A stretch of DNA of 64,000 nt from Pomphorhynchus laevis (Eukaryota > Acanthocephala > Palaeacanthocephala > Echinorhynchida > Pomphorhynchidae): NCBI GenBank assembly GCA_012934845.2, contig WNNJ02003401.1:1-64000 (forward strand), given 5' to 3'. The first letter of the stretch is position 1; each line of letters begins with the position of its first letter. Shown piece by piece: positions 23,090 through 32,977 of this stretch. The position numbers and the translations under genes were made by a program. Under the pieces are notes generated by a model. It worked only from the letters and a program-made list of their open reading frames with translations, was not told the origin of the DNA and ran no database searches.

Positions 23090-23341
23090 ATGTCAAACTC
23101 CGTTATATCCTTACAAATTGAATATGGTGGTGATATCCATCCTTTGAAGTTATCTAGAGGTGAAGGCAAGTTAACCGTATGCGATTTGCAAAATAAATGC
23201 CAAGAAAAATTTCACATACCATTTCAATGTCAACGGCTTTATTACAAAGGTATCGCTTTACATACTTATACAACTGAAGCCCTGTGCAATTTTGGTATAG
23301 AAGACAATAGCATGATACGCCTTGTTGGCATACAATATTAA
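23090..23341 (+). CDS. Stand-alone BAG1-like ubiquitin-fold protein 1
   Basis: A single-exon frame of 83 residues from ATG 23090 to TAA 23339-23341. The whole protein is one ubiquitin-like domain. It reads ISLQIEYGG at the start, QRLYYKGIALH in the middle (compare the QKLIFKGKSL segment of BAG1) and FGIEDNSMIRLVG at the end (compare LGIQDGCRVMLIG of BAG1). No BAG domain follows, and no C-terminal Gly-Gly is present, so it is not a conjugated ubiquitin. In BAG1 this domain links the Hsp70 cochaperone to the proteasome; here only the fold is supported. The stop is followed at once by PLE-derived sequence, so a downstream exon could have been displaced. A second, Cys-rich relative is at 43257. 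The minisatellite lies just upstream. Confidence 0.65.
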   Translation: MSNSVISLQIEYGGDIHPLKLSRGEGKLTVCDLQNKCQEKFHIPFQCQRLYYKGIALHTYTTEALCNFGIEDNSMIRLVGIQY

Positions 23342-23439
23342 TGGAATATAAAAAAAATCTTTCAGTAAAAACGAGTTTGCAATTATGCTATAAAGGTTTT
23401 AAGATAAATTTTATATTTTTACAAAACAGAGAAAAAGAT

Positions 23440-24170
23440 AGAATAAAGAAATCAAATATACAAATCACAAATAGCAAACGTATCATCGACATATCTAATC
23501 CACATAACAATTCCATCAATCTTAGTGATATTATTCAATTCCCAATTTCTCATTTTTGCATGAGCATTCATGCATACCATATAATATAAAATATAATACA
23601 TTAAATAATGAAATTTTAAGAATTGCAACAATTTGTAATGATATTGGCTTTCTTCAAAATCATTTAAATAATTTAATAGATACATATTTTAAACTAGGTT
23701 ACTATAAAAATAACATCAAGCAGAAAATAGTAAAATATATAAATCAACACAATAATATAAAGAATAAATTTAAACTCTTAAGTGGCAAATTTTTATGGAT
23801 GGATAATAAATAATATACTTTGTATTAGAATAAGATACTAGATAGTTTTATCAGAGGAAATACATCATTAGCATGTATTTGGCCCCGCTGCTATGTTGGG
23901 TAGAGGAGTTAGGGGCCGAAACCTGATAGCATAGCAGTTCCTCCTGATGACCTCTAATTCTTATTCTGATACAACGTCTGTTATTTATTAGTCAATTCAT
24001 AAAAATGACGTTTATTTTAAATTTCATTTTTTTAACTTGATTTAAATTATAGAAAATCTAAAAACAATTATTAATTTTATTATTTAATTATTAAATTTTG
24101 ATTTAGCATTATTATGTTTTGTTTATTTTATAATTATATTAAATACGTAGACTCAGTTAGCTGATTTAAT
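23440..24170 (+). mobile_element. PLE fragment: inverted RT piece, RT C-terminus, structured module and tail
   Basis: 23452-23520 on the minus strand encodes VMWIRYVDDTFAICDLYI, the catalytic YVDD motif of PLE reverse transcriptase. From 23556 on the plus strand the frame reads RIATICNDIGFLQNHLNNLI and ends FLWMDNK, the RT C-terminus. The two halves are therefore head to head, joined at TGCATGA-GCAT-TCATGCA, a small fold-back. The structured module (23818-24020) and tail repeat (24127-24165) follow. This is a 5'-inverted, truncated insertion like those made by twin priming. Confidence 0.7.
23818..24020 (+). ncRNA. PLE 3' structured module with predicted pseudoknot, copy h (reference copy)
   Basis: Begins five bases after the RT stop codon. 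Paired segments: A 23822-23835 with 23959-23972 (14 bp, one G-U); B AGAGG 23853-23857 with CCTCT 23951-23955; C AAATACAT 23858-23865 with ATGTATTT 23873-23880; D GGCCCC 23881-23886 with GGGGCC 23912-23917; E CTGCTATGTT 23888-23897 with AGCATAGCAG 23928-23937. D and E interleave, so they form a pseudoknot. A terminal hairpin GTCAATT / AATGAC follows near 23991. In other copies several stems change on both sides or turn into G-U pairs, which argues for selection on RNA structure. Whether it is transcribed, or cleaves itself, is not shown by sequence. Confidence 0.5.
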
Positions 24171-24182
24171 AATTCACTAAGA

Positions 24183-24470
24183 AGGGGGTACAAGAGGATT
24201 TCCCATTGCAAGACTATCGTTTCGTTCATATACCTCATCATTAAATTTAAAAATTGTTTTAAAATTATAAAACAAGCAATTCGATCCACTCTTCAAATCA
24301 AAGTTTAAAGGAATCATCCTAATTTTCCTCTAATGGTTCTGTAGCTAGCTCAATAGCTTTATTTGTGGGCACATTCGTGAGCATCAAAACGATGTCAAAA
24401 CTAATCATCGTTTTACCCTTTTGCATTATAGTTACGGATCATTTGAGATAAATGAATTCCATCCTAAAAG
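24183..24470 (-). pseudogene. Second PLE-type reverse transcriptase fragment
   Basis: Minus-strand frames read MISFDIVLMLTNVPTNKAIE, similar to the SFDVVSLFTNVP motif of PLE RTs, and then FKFNDEVYERNDSLAMGNPL, similar to the Y-x-Q-x-x-G-x-x-MGSPLSP motif. The intervening frame is broken. The sequence is of a different lineage from the RT at 28 kb (which has YDFSTLYT and KGFPKGG). Confidence 0.6.
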
Positions 24471-26500
24471 TGGGAAAAATTGGATATATCTAATAATGAT
24501 TTAATTTTTCTCTATGCATATATACATTAACATATGTTTTATACATATCAAATTATGCAAAAATAATTTAACAAAATTATTATTAGATATATTATATACA
24601 TCAATATTATATATACAATAGGTATATTATGAAAATATCAAGTTAAGCAAAATGTAAGCGCTAAATATTAAATAAAAATATTATTTCATAACATAATAAA
24701 ATTAATAAAACTGCAAATCAAATTTACAAATTGTAGATTCAAAGCTTGTACGGGGTGTTAATTATGAGTTAATATCAACTAATTGATTTAACAAAATAGG
24801 TCAAAGGAAGTTAACTAATACGAAGAAAAATAAAACGAACTAAATAATAAGTTAGATGGTAGGTATTTACAAAAATATTTTTTTTTATTTTAGAAGTAAA
24901 ATAAAAAAATTTCTTTATTTTGTAAATTCGTAGCTTGTTCATCAAATATGTATATTATGAAATTATCAAGTTAAGCAAATAGAAACGCTTAATATTAAAT
25001 AAAAAATATTATTCATATTATATAATTAATATAATTATATAATGATTAATAATATAGTAAATATAATTATAATATAATTGATATATGAAGAAGCCTTAAT
25101 CCACATAAGGAAAATGTAGAAAATTGACTGGAGTTACTTAAATTTATATAATGACATCATTATCTTTTTATTTTAACCTTTCTTACCTCTCATATAAATT
25201 ATATATGAAGTTACAGCGCATGCAATTAACATAGCGATTTTTGAGGCTTTTAGGATCACGACCACTTCTAGAAATTTAATACTTTAGTTTTATCCTTGTT
25301 AACTTTCAGTCTGTTCGTATTACAATGCACGCTCAGTGCTAACAATGAATTTTATCGAAAGCTTTTTGAGAATATATGCATACAATATACAAGAAAGATT
25401 GACTGTTGAAACAGTTGATATGGCGCTTTCGTACACTCTTACGATCACTTTAGGTAGGTATATTACGCTGAAATCTGAATTGTTATGCATCGCAAGTGAG
25501 TTTCGTGAAGCAGAAAGCCAAAACGTCATTGCATAAGTTAGTATTTTTAAAGCGTGATTTAACAACACAATTACTATATATTACGAATTTGTGTTGTGAT
25601 CGGTTACACCCGAACTTTAGGAACTTGGAATATGGGCTTCGCACATAAACGCGTTGAAAATAAGCAATCAAAAATTACAAATGGCCGATGCATAGTACAT
25701 TAGGTCAATAAGTCCATTTTTATAGAAAACAGCTCGTTCAATTTTGTCAACGGAAAAAGTTTAGTTGAGCGGATCAAAATTGGTTGGGCTTACTTTTACA
25801 ATGGCGCTGGAAGTATTTGTCTTGTCGATATTGAAATCAGAATATATCGCGAAAGGTTTTTACCCACGAGTTTTAATAAATATGTTTTTATCCAAGTTTT
25901 TTCCATGAGCTTTTACCAATAAATTTAAGTAAATATAAAGGCAATTAAAGTATTTTTGGGTCTAAGCAGCCATGGAGACTAAATAGAAGCTCTAAATATT
26001 AAATCAAATAATATTATTTTTAAAATTATGTAAAATATTAAAATAAATACCATATTTATTAATATTGATATCAAAATAATTTCGATAGTGATAAAAAAAT
26101 CAGTTGGTTCTTATTGCTTTAAACCATAGAGATTCACATCAAGCTCGGCTGCAATAACACATCTAACAGCAACAGAATACGTCTAGATATCCCAGTAGTT
26201 TGCCCAAGTTTCTGAAAGGGTAAGTATATATTATCAGGATCGAAATAGTATTAATAAAACAAATATTGAAATAATATTATATGTATTATTCTGTGTATTG
26301 CAAGTTACAATTCAAATAATTAAAATTTTTACTCGTTTTGCTATTATATTATATTTAATATATTACATTTAATATATTATACTCGTATACATCAATATTA
26401 TATATCCAATATGTATATTTTAAAATATCAAGTTGAGCAAAATAGAAGGGCTAAATATTAAATAAAAAAATCATTTTAAAAATAATGTAAAATATCAAGA
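24471..26500. other. AT-rich stretch with repeated 3'-flank-like segment and a broken paralogue
   Basis: A segment around ATATCAAGTTAAGCAAAATG followed by CTAAATATTAAATAAAAATA recurs at about 24630-24710, 24955-25020, 25980-26060 and 26415-26490. 25190-25680 is less AT-rich and open in short overlapping frames on both strands; I could not recognise a product there. Confidence 0.5.
24709..24875 (-). pseudogene. Broken paralogue of the secreted-peptide gene at 26.5 kb
   Basis: The minus strand matches the 3' half of the 26539-26751 gene (QLVDIN..., then CKFDLQF) with two in-frame stops and small length changes. The same 3'-flanking segment follows both, so the duplication included the flank. 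Confidence 0.5.
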
Positions 26501-26538
26501 TAAATATAAGGTTTATTAATATCGGTAACATAATAAAA

Positions 26539-26751
26539 TTAAGTGAACTGCAAATCAAATTTCAAATTTGCTAATTGTAAGTTCGTAACTTGTACTGGGG
26601 ATGTTAACCATTTGTTAATATCGACAAGCTCATTTTGTAAAATGGGTAAGTCTTGCGATAGAACAACATGAAATGCAATAATAGTTAGAAATAATAAAAC
26701 TAACATAATAAAACTATTTTTATTAATACTATAATTAATTATTTTTGCCAA
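26539..26751 (-). CDS. Small secreted peptide, unknown function
   Basis: A 70-residue single-exon frame, ATG at 26751, stop at 26539-26541. Residues about 15-31 (FIMLVLLFLTIIAFHVV) form a hydrophobic core followed by LSQD, a good signal-peptide cleavage context, leaving a mature peptide of about 38 residues without cysteines (starts QDLPILQNELVD). A second Met at residue 16 would give a tighter signal sequence. A broken paralogue is at 24.7 kb, so the gene belongs to a local duplication. No family recognised. It could be chance in AT-rich DNA, but the paralogue with a similar reading supports a real gene. Confidence 0.45.
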   Translation of the reverse strand: MAKIINYSINKNSFIMLVLLFLTIIAFHVVLSQDLPILQNELVDINKWLTSPVQVTNLQLANLKFDLQFT

Positions 26752-26759
26752 TAAAACCG

Positions 26760-27330
26760 TCTTTCATAAATATAAGATCCTTTTAAATCAGTAATTATAT
26801 AATTTATAATAAAAATTAGATCAAATAGATTATAAATGTAGATTTTATATTTATCAAAAAATATATGTCATAATGTGCTTCATAAATAAACATTTAAACT
26901 AAATGGATAGAATTACCTGTCTTTTTAATAATTACATTTAGCATAATTAAGCACAATATAAGCACCTCATGTTGAGGCTGCTGATCATCGTGCATGCAAT
27001 TGAGATAATAGGTATATTGCAGATCCTGAGTGGCTCGATACCAATGTGTCGAGTTGATGTATACTGGTTAAGCATCTCATGTCGAAAATGATGATAAACA
27101 TGCACGCGATTAAGACAGGTGTGTGTCAGAAATATTGTGATTCGAAATCAAGGTTGTTCGCGGGTACAACTGCTCGTTGAATCTCTAGGTTTGCATGCTA
27201 GTCTATTTTCTGATTCCTTCAAGACCAGAAGACGGTAAACATCAGCTTACAGAAAGAATAACAGTGAAGCATTAATTTCTTATTTTTCTGTTTACTGACC
27301 TTCTGTTTATCTTCTCTCTCGAACCCATAG
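26760..27330. other. Non-coding stretch with a diverged direct repeat
   Basis: Two related segments at about 26965-27025 and 27070-27125 (both with CTCATGT and a CATGCA..CGATT / CATGCAATTGA word). No gene seen. Confidence 0.3.
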
Positions 27331-27540
27331 TTTAATGAAAAAATATTATTTTTTAAACATTTTTAAAGTATTTTTTCACTCTTCTTAGTACTCTGTATTA
27401 AATACGTAAGCACTTAAATACTTTTAGTACTCTGTATAATTTAAGTACAGTAGAGTATATTCTGCTAACAAGTTTTTAAGTGTCTGGTATTTTTCAGTTT
27501 AATGTTGGTTTCTAACGGAGTCATGACGCTAAAATTATAG
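27330..27540. repeat. Dispersed repeat R, copy 1 of 3
   Basis: Contains GAGTATATTCTGCTAACAAG and TTTCTAACGGAGTCATGACG. Other copies: 27955-28095 (diverged) and 29345-29495. All flank PLE reverse transcriptase sequence at 28-29 kb and are probably part of that element's ends. Confidence 0.6.
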
Positions 27541-27859
27541 ATTTGGATTATGGATTATGGATTTGAATTATGATCGTGCCTTTTATTATCTTGAGAATAT
27601 CTGTTATTTAGGTCCGTGCGACGCTTATTCGCTGCTTCATTATACGAAGATGATTTATTTATTCTGCAGCTCTTTTTGTACTCAACGAATGTGCTGCACT
27701 TATGGTCGAATGTTTTGTGTTTAGCTTTGCAATTACACATCTTCTTAAAGATTTGTTTGTGTATTCAACTGATCCTGCACAATGCACACATATAGGCGTG
27801 CTCTCCTTTAAGTTCTTGGCCACCTAAACCGTTCCGTTCCTCCTTGAATTTTTGCATAT

Positions 27860-27896
27860 CTTCTTTGGATCCACTTATTAAGTGGATCCAAAGAAG
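27860..27896. repeat. 18-bp perfect palindrome with 1-base spacer
   Basis: CTTCTTTGGATCCACTTA and its reverse complement. A second fold-back, CTTCTGTTTATCTTAAACAG.., follows at about 27912. Confidence 0.85.
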
Positions 27897-28059
27897 TCTA
27901 TTTTCTGATTGACCTTCTGTTTATCTTAAACAGAAGACTATCTCAAACCCATAGTTTAATGAAAAAATTATTTTTAAAACAGAGTTTAAAAATAATTCAT
28001 AGTACTCTGTATAACCTAAACATAATGGAGTTATATTCTGCTAACAGGTGTTTAAGAAG

Positions 28060-28860
28060 TGTTTCAGTTCAATTTTTGTTTCTAACGATAATTGGGCTAC
28101 TATATCCTCCCTTTGGAAAACCTTTTACTTGCTTGAAAATAGATGTCACCTACTTTTAAATCTGATTTATTAAAATATTTAAGGATTCTATTAATTCAAT
28201 TTTATCCACATATTTATAATTATTTGATGGTTTAATTTTTGTTAGATAGACGTTATAATTATTATAACATATATATGTATATCTTTTTCCGAATATAAGA
28301 TTAATTAATTTTACTAACGCTTCTTTAATATCCTACTAAATCTAGATTTGTATAAAGCGTACTAAAATCGTATGTATTTATATTCTGAAAATTTATTCCT
28401 TTTGTCTGTTCTAAAAATTCTTTTGTAGAATTAATACTGAAATAGTGTTTTATACCAGTATTAATTTCGATTACCTTGCAATATTTTTTAAAATGTGCTT
28501 TAATTACTTTAAGTATTTTATTCATATAGACAGAAAGTGGTTTTAATGTACATTTAAACGCACTACATATGAACCTAGGTTTTATTGGATTTTTATGTAA
28601 TTTTGGATTCCAATATAATATAGGTATAGTTTTATTATCTGATTCAACCTTTATACCCTTTTTATTCATTATAGAACAATGACTTGTAATAATTGCTTCA
28701 AAACTCAACTTAAATCATTAGAATTAACCTCTTTTATTAGTATATCATAGTAAAGCCTTTTGCATATGAAGACAAAGTTATTACTAGCTTTATCAATAGT
28801 TGTTATTATATAGTTATCCTTTAATTTAGTAAGTTATGTATACATATCTTTATTAATTTT
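28060..28860 (-). pseudogene. PLE reverse transcriptase, N-terminal half of the palm
   Basis: Minus strand, in order: TTIDKASNNFVFICK (28.8 kb), then an open stretch 28708-28325 with IPILYWNPKLHKNPIKPRFI, AFKCTLKPLSVYM and NTYDFSTLYTNLD, then KYVDKIELIES and KQVKGFPKGGYSSPI (motif with G-x-P-x-G). These are the first RT blocks of Penelope-like elements. The catalytic YVDD block is missing here but present, inverted, at 23.45 kb. More than one frame is used. About 110 bases around the last block (28107-28215) are repeated at 28906-29015, so a second partial copy lies upstream. Confidence 0.75.
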
Positions 28861-28905
28861 ATCTTTTCTTTTATAATTGTTTGTTATTTTCATTTTATTT
28901 TTAAT

Positions 28906-29640
28906 TTTATCCTCCCTTTGGAACACCTTTTACTTGCCTGAAAATAGATGTCTACTACTTTTAAATCTGATTTATCAAAATATTTAAGGATTATAATAGT
29001 TCAATTTTATCCATATATTTATATTTACTTAATGGTTTAATTTTTGTTAGAAAGGCGTTATAGTTATTATATATGCAGTTCGAATATAGGGTTCATTACT
29101 TTTTTAAATTTCCAACGCTTTTTATTATTAGTTAATTTTTAAATTATCAGCTAAGATTTATTTCTTTTGTGTGTTATAAAAATTCTTTTGTAGAATTAAT
29201 ACTGAAATGGTGTTTAAGAATATTTTTTACAAAATTTTGGCACTCAGTATTTTTTTAATGTGTTTTATTATTGAACAGTAAGTTTGATTTCAATTATTAA
29301 AGCAACAATCTTATTTTCATATGAAAATAAGATTATTTTTTTATTAAACTCATTGTTTAATAAAATTTATTTTTTAAACATTTTTATTTCATAATTTAAG
29401 TACATTAGAGTATATTCTGCTAACAAGTTTTTAAGAGTCTGGTAATTTCAGTTTAATGTTTGTTTCTAACGGAGTCAAGACGCTAAAATTAAGTCGGAAG
29501 CAGAAATAAGAAACACTGACACCCTTTTTTCACTATTATTAAAAAACATTTATTTGTTTGCCATCTATTTGTAGTAACTGAACCTGACTCATTTTAATAA
29601 TGACCCTGACAAAATAATCCTGCCATCTGTCGATCCATAT
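28906..29640. repeat. Partial PLE duplication and repeat R copy 3
   Basis: 28906-29015 repeats 28107-28215 (CCTCCCTTTGGAACACCTTT and onward). 29165-29290 resembles the 28390-28510 region. 29345-29495 is repeat R. 29495-29640 holds nothing I recognise. Confidence 0.55.
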
Positions 29641-30552
29641 AAAGATCTACTTACCGTCACCAAGTACCATGTTATAACCGCTATCTATAATCTTATCCAG
29701 GAGGTCACGGTTCTTATGAATCCACCTAAACGGATTTAGACATTTGCTAGACTGAGGCGTTTACCGTTCTTACAGAGTGATATAACTAAGCAAGATAGGG
29801 CTGGACAAGAATAGTTGAGTAGAAGGGAATATGTTAAAGAGCATTTAACTAAAGTTAAAAGACCGTGAGATGAAGAGGAGCGAGGCTGGATTATATACAG
29901 AGTATAGTGAGAACAAATGTGCTTAGGAATGAATCAAGTAATGTCCTAGGGCAGATGGATAGACCTCGCCTCCTAAAGGACTATTATATCTGCATCTCTA
30001 CCAGATAGAAGTCGAAGGGCAGAAGCACCTCCCAAATTCCACTGAAAGATATTCAATGAAAAGAGATCACGATAACTCTGCATTGTGTTAGGTCAGCTGG
30101 AAGGGATTGCCTCATCCCTAGACAAAGCTAGGGACGGAAAGGTTGCCCTCTCTGCCACTAACTCCGTCCAGAGTGTTAACTTGCACTACGGTCAATGCCT
30201 TCATTTTCCGTGTTGGAGGCCTTTATGGACTTGGACTTGAGCAGTTTGCCAACCTTCAATGTAGGCAGAAGCCCCCGTTTCTTTGATTCTGGAATCGTTG
30301 CATTAGGGAGCGTAGGAGTTGAATATAACAGAGCAAAATTACTTGGAAGGCGCTGCTGCATTTTTCTCAAAATAGATTGTTTTTGAGCGTCGAGAAGATG
30401 TATGATGTCCTTGTCTGACATTTCACCGCTGGTATCTGCATTGCTGTCAGGAGCTTTATTGTCGATGAAGCCCAGAATTTAAGCCGATAGGCGTTGAAGG
30501 CCTCACACCTCCTAGACCAGAAGGAACAGCGGATTATGCGATTTGAGAACAT
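29640..30552 (-). mobile_element. LINE family B, copy 2 (ORF1 end and endonuclease start)
   Basis: Matches 10130-10860 of copy 1: the endonuclease start at 29660-29790, the spacer with TAGACAAAGCTAGGG at 30118, and an 81-codon ORF1 piece (30421-30176) with IPESKKRGLLPTLKVGKLLK. Frames are broken; no RT remains. Confidence 0.65.
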
Positions 30553-30559
30553 GATTTAA

Positions 30560-30975
30560 GTGCTACGTTATTAATTTCATGCGTTAGTGTTGAAGGATCT
30601 TGTATTTTAGATTGGAGTGTTTAAATGTCAATTTGAGGCTAAACTCAATCAGGAGAAGAAGATTTGGTATGTATGTTAGAATCAAGATCTAAGAGTTTAT
30701 CACCTTATTGGCTGATTTAGGTTCGTAATATAGAAAGTTCGGTAGCATTTTGATCAACGATTTTTGCGGAATAAAAACAGCAATACGCCTTTCGCTGAAG
30801 GAAGGCAGTATGAATTCGCTTCGGGAGTCAATAAGCGCGTAATCTGAACAATTGGGTGTAGATCATTGCACTTCAAGTGATGATCGATCTTCACAAGCGT
30901 TATCATGGCTATTTGATTGTTGTACAGACATTCATGGAAGTTAAGATGTAGAAGAATGCTGATAATATTTGGAGT
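30560..30975. other. Unassigned stretch upstream of the orphan ORF
   Basis: Less AT-rich than its surroundings, with short open scraps (for example SEQLGVDHCTSSDD near 30850-30890 on the plus strand) that may belong with the ORF at 30979. No firm call. Confidence 0.3.
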
Positions 30976-30978
30976 TTA

Positions 30979-31296
30979 ATGATTGTTAATAGGAAGGTAG
31001 AAGAAATGGGTCTTGAAATTGAAAGCGATTTGAGTAGCCTGATGCTATACAATCAATGCATAAACGACTTTCTTCGACATCACTGGCAGCCAGTGCACAC
31101 TACAGGTGGATCATTGCAAGCACAACATTGCCTATCTTGTAAATCCTCTCTAAAATTTACAAAGATCTTCGTTTATGAAGGACGTTTTAAAGTTTCTAAA
31201 GAATTGCAAGCTGTTAATATTGTTCACACAAAAGTGCAGCTGTTTGAGCGCTGTGAGAACGCAGTCAGAAAGCTTCACTCGTATTCGCGAGCGTAA
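30979..31296 (+). CDS. Orphan ORF, 105 residues, possible gene or gene remnant
   Basis: An open frame from ATG 30979 to TAA 31294-31296 in a locally GC-richer island. The product has an acidic helix-prone start (VEEMGLEIESDLSSLMLYNQ), a Cys pair (QAQHCLSCKSS) and a Lys/Arg-rich end. I do not recognise the family. Coding-like scraps continue upstream to about 30820 in other frames, so this may be the last exon or the surviving part of a larger decayed gene. No signal peptide or membrane segment is seen. The ORF is long for this base composition, which is the main reason to list it. Confidence 0.35.
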   Translation: MIVNRKVEEMGLEIESDLSSLMLYNQCINDFLRHHWQPVHTTGGSLQAQHCLSCKSSLKFTKIFVYEGRFKVSKELQAVNIVHTKVQLFERCENAVRKLHSYSRA

Positions 31297-31299
31297 TGA

Positions 31300-31845
31300 A
31301 CAGAACTGACAGGAATAATTTTATATTATATTAATTAGATTTTTTCAGTCAATAATATACAGTCATAAAGGATAAACAGGATGTGCCATTATATAAATTA
31401 CAAAATTTGTAAAAATTATAAATAACATTTTGTTCAATTAAAAATTAAATTTAAGTTTTTATTGATACGAGAGGAGAACAAATTAAATTATGAATTTTTA
31501 TAGAAATGACAAGTTAAGCATATCAGTAAATAAAATATCATTAGTTATATTTACTTTTCATTTCTTACTTTTAAATTGTGTTAAAACGGGTGCAAAATAT
31601 TACTGCACAATCGAAATACATCTAATCTTACATCCAGTAGTACATTTTTCATTTTAGTTCATGGTTGTGTAATTGACAACCTAATTTTAGCACTATGTCT
31701 CTACATTATAAAATATTTTAAATAATAAAAATATTTTATTCTGTATTTTAACAAAATACATAAGATATTTTGTTAATACAAAATAATGCGAATAATATTT
31801 TTTTAATATAATTTATTCTGTAAATACAGAATTTTAATAGATGCT
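31300..31845. other. AT-rich non-coding stretch
   Basis: No gene or clear repeat beyond simple AATA-type runs and an imperfect fold-back near 31725-31800. Confidence 0.4.
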
Positions 31846-31856
31846 GCTTATTTAAC

Positions 31857-31946
31857 CACAGAAGAATGCTTCGCAATTATTGAACCAAAGAATTTTACGT
31901 TAAACATAAAAGTAAAATCATTTTTATTATCGTCAATTCTTCTGTG
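31857..31946. mobile_element. 90-bp hairpin mini-element (MITE-like), copy 1
   Basis: Terminal inverted repeats CACAGAAGAAT / ATTCTTCTGTG, with an inner complementary pair (TTTTAC / GTAAAA), so the unit folds into one hairpin. A second copy is at 32278-32367. Flanks also match for about 12 bases each side, so either the element is slightly longer or the locus was duplicated. Confidence 0.55.
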
Positions 31947-32277
31947 TATTATCTAATCCCGGACTTTATAAATACGAGAATTTTCGATATGTGAGCAAAA
32001 CGTTGAAACTTTATTCACTGTGCAATTTCATGTGTGCTGTCTTATCTTTGTTGATGCCGTCTGCTGCACAACGTCCGGAATTGCGAAATGTGATTTGCAT
32101 TGGAAAATCACGATGAAAGTTATTATATTCAGTTAATATTCAGTTATCTGACATGATTAATCCACTTCAAAATATATGGCCTGTAGTTTAACAAAATACA
32201 TAGAATGTAAACGTTGCACTCATTACAACTTCGATTGAACATGTGTGGCATTTCAATATTTGCTTCTTTATTAAATC

Positions 32278-32367
32278 CACAGAAGAATGCGGATCAATTA
32301 TTTGGCAAAAAAATTTTACGTTAACAATAGAAGTAAAATTATTTTTATTATCGTCAATTCTTCTGTG
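32278..32367. mobile_element. 90-bp hairpin mini-element (MITE-like), copy 2
   Basis: Same length and ends as 31857-31946, with internal substitutions. Confidence 0.55.
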
Positions 32368-32399
32368 TATTATCTATCTAATCTCGGACTTAAAAAAAG

Positions 32400-32975
32400 A
32401 TGTCTTAAAATATTTTTTAAAAATACAATATAATTTATTGTAAAATAATATACTAACTTCACAAATTCATATTCAATGAATAAAAATACAAAGCTAGCGT
32501 TATTCGTATGAAATAATCATTGTACTATAACAAACTATAAAAAACAAATGTTTTTTCAATTATCAATACATTACAAATACATAATCAAATGTTTTAATTA
32601 AAACATTTGATTTGGTTGTGGTAAATAAAATAGAGTTATTTTAAAGATTGATTTATTTGTTTAATATTTATTTTGTAATTTCTGTTAAGAATGCAAATCA
32701 TTTTTTGTAAAGGTAAGAATGCAAATGTAAATGTAAGATTTTTAAGATTTATTTATAACTTGGGATTAATTTTATTAGTCAATTTTTTATAATTTTTAAA
32801 AGAATGTTGATGTTTTTTAGTGAAACGTACAAATAGTCCAAATAAAATGCTGCAATTTTGTATAAAATGTAGAGCAAACTGAAAATTTACACAAATTCAA
32901 GCTTACGAATTAATCGGTTCAGATTCGAGATAACCTTACTTTTTACTTTATCTAAGTGTCAAATTAAGACATATT
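32400..32975. other. AT-rich stretch downstream of the Gdown1-like gene
   Basis: Contains a 30-bp perfect palindrome at 32583-32612 (AATCAAATGTTTTAA and its mirror) and ATGCAAATGTAAATGTAAG-type repeats at 32690-32735 related to the TTACATTC repeats at 53 and 57 kb. Confidence 0.5.
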
Positions 32976-32977
32976 CT

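Noticed and set aside
23881-23937. HDV-type ribozyme at the P1/P2-like pseudoknot of the PLE module
   Set aside because: The D and E stems interleave like HDV P1 and P2, but there is no P3 hairpin between them, no P4, and only about ten bases where the catalytic joining strand should be.
25320-25671. Protein-coding gene in overlapping frames
   Set aside because: Three short frames on both strands overlap, and none shows a recognisable motif, splice signal or paralogue.
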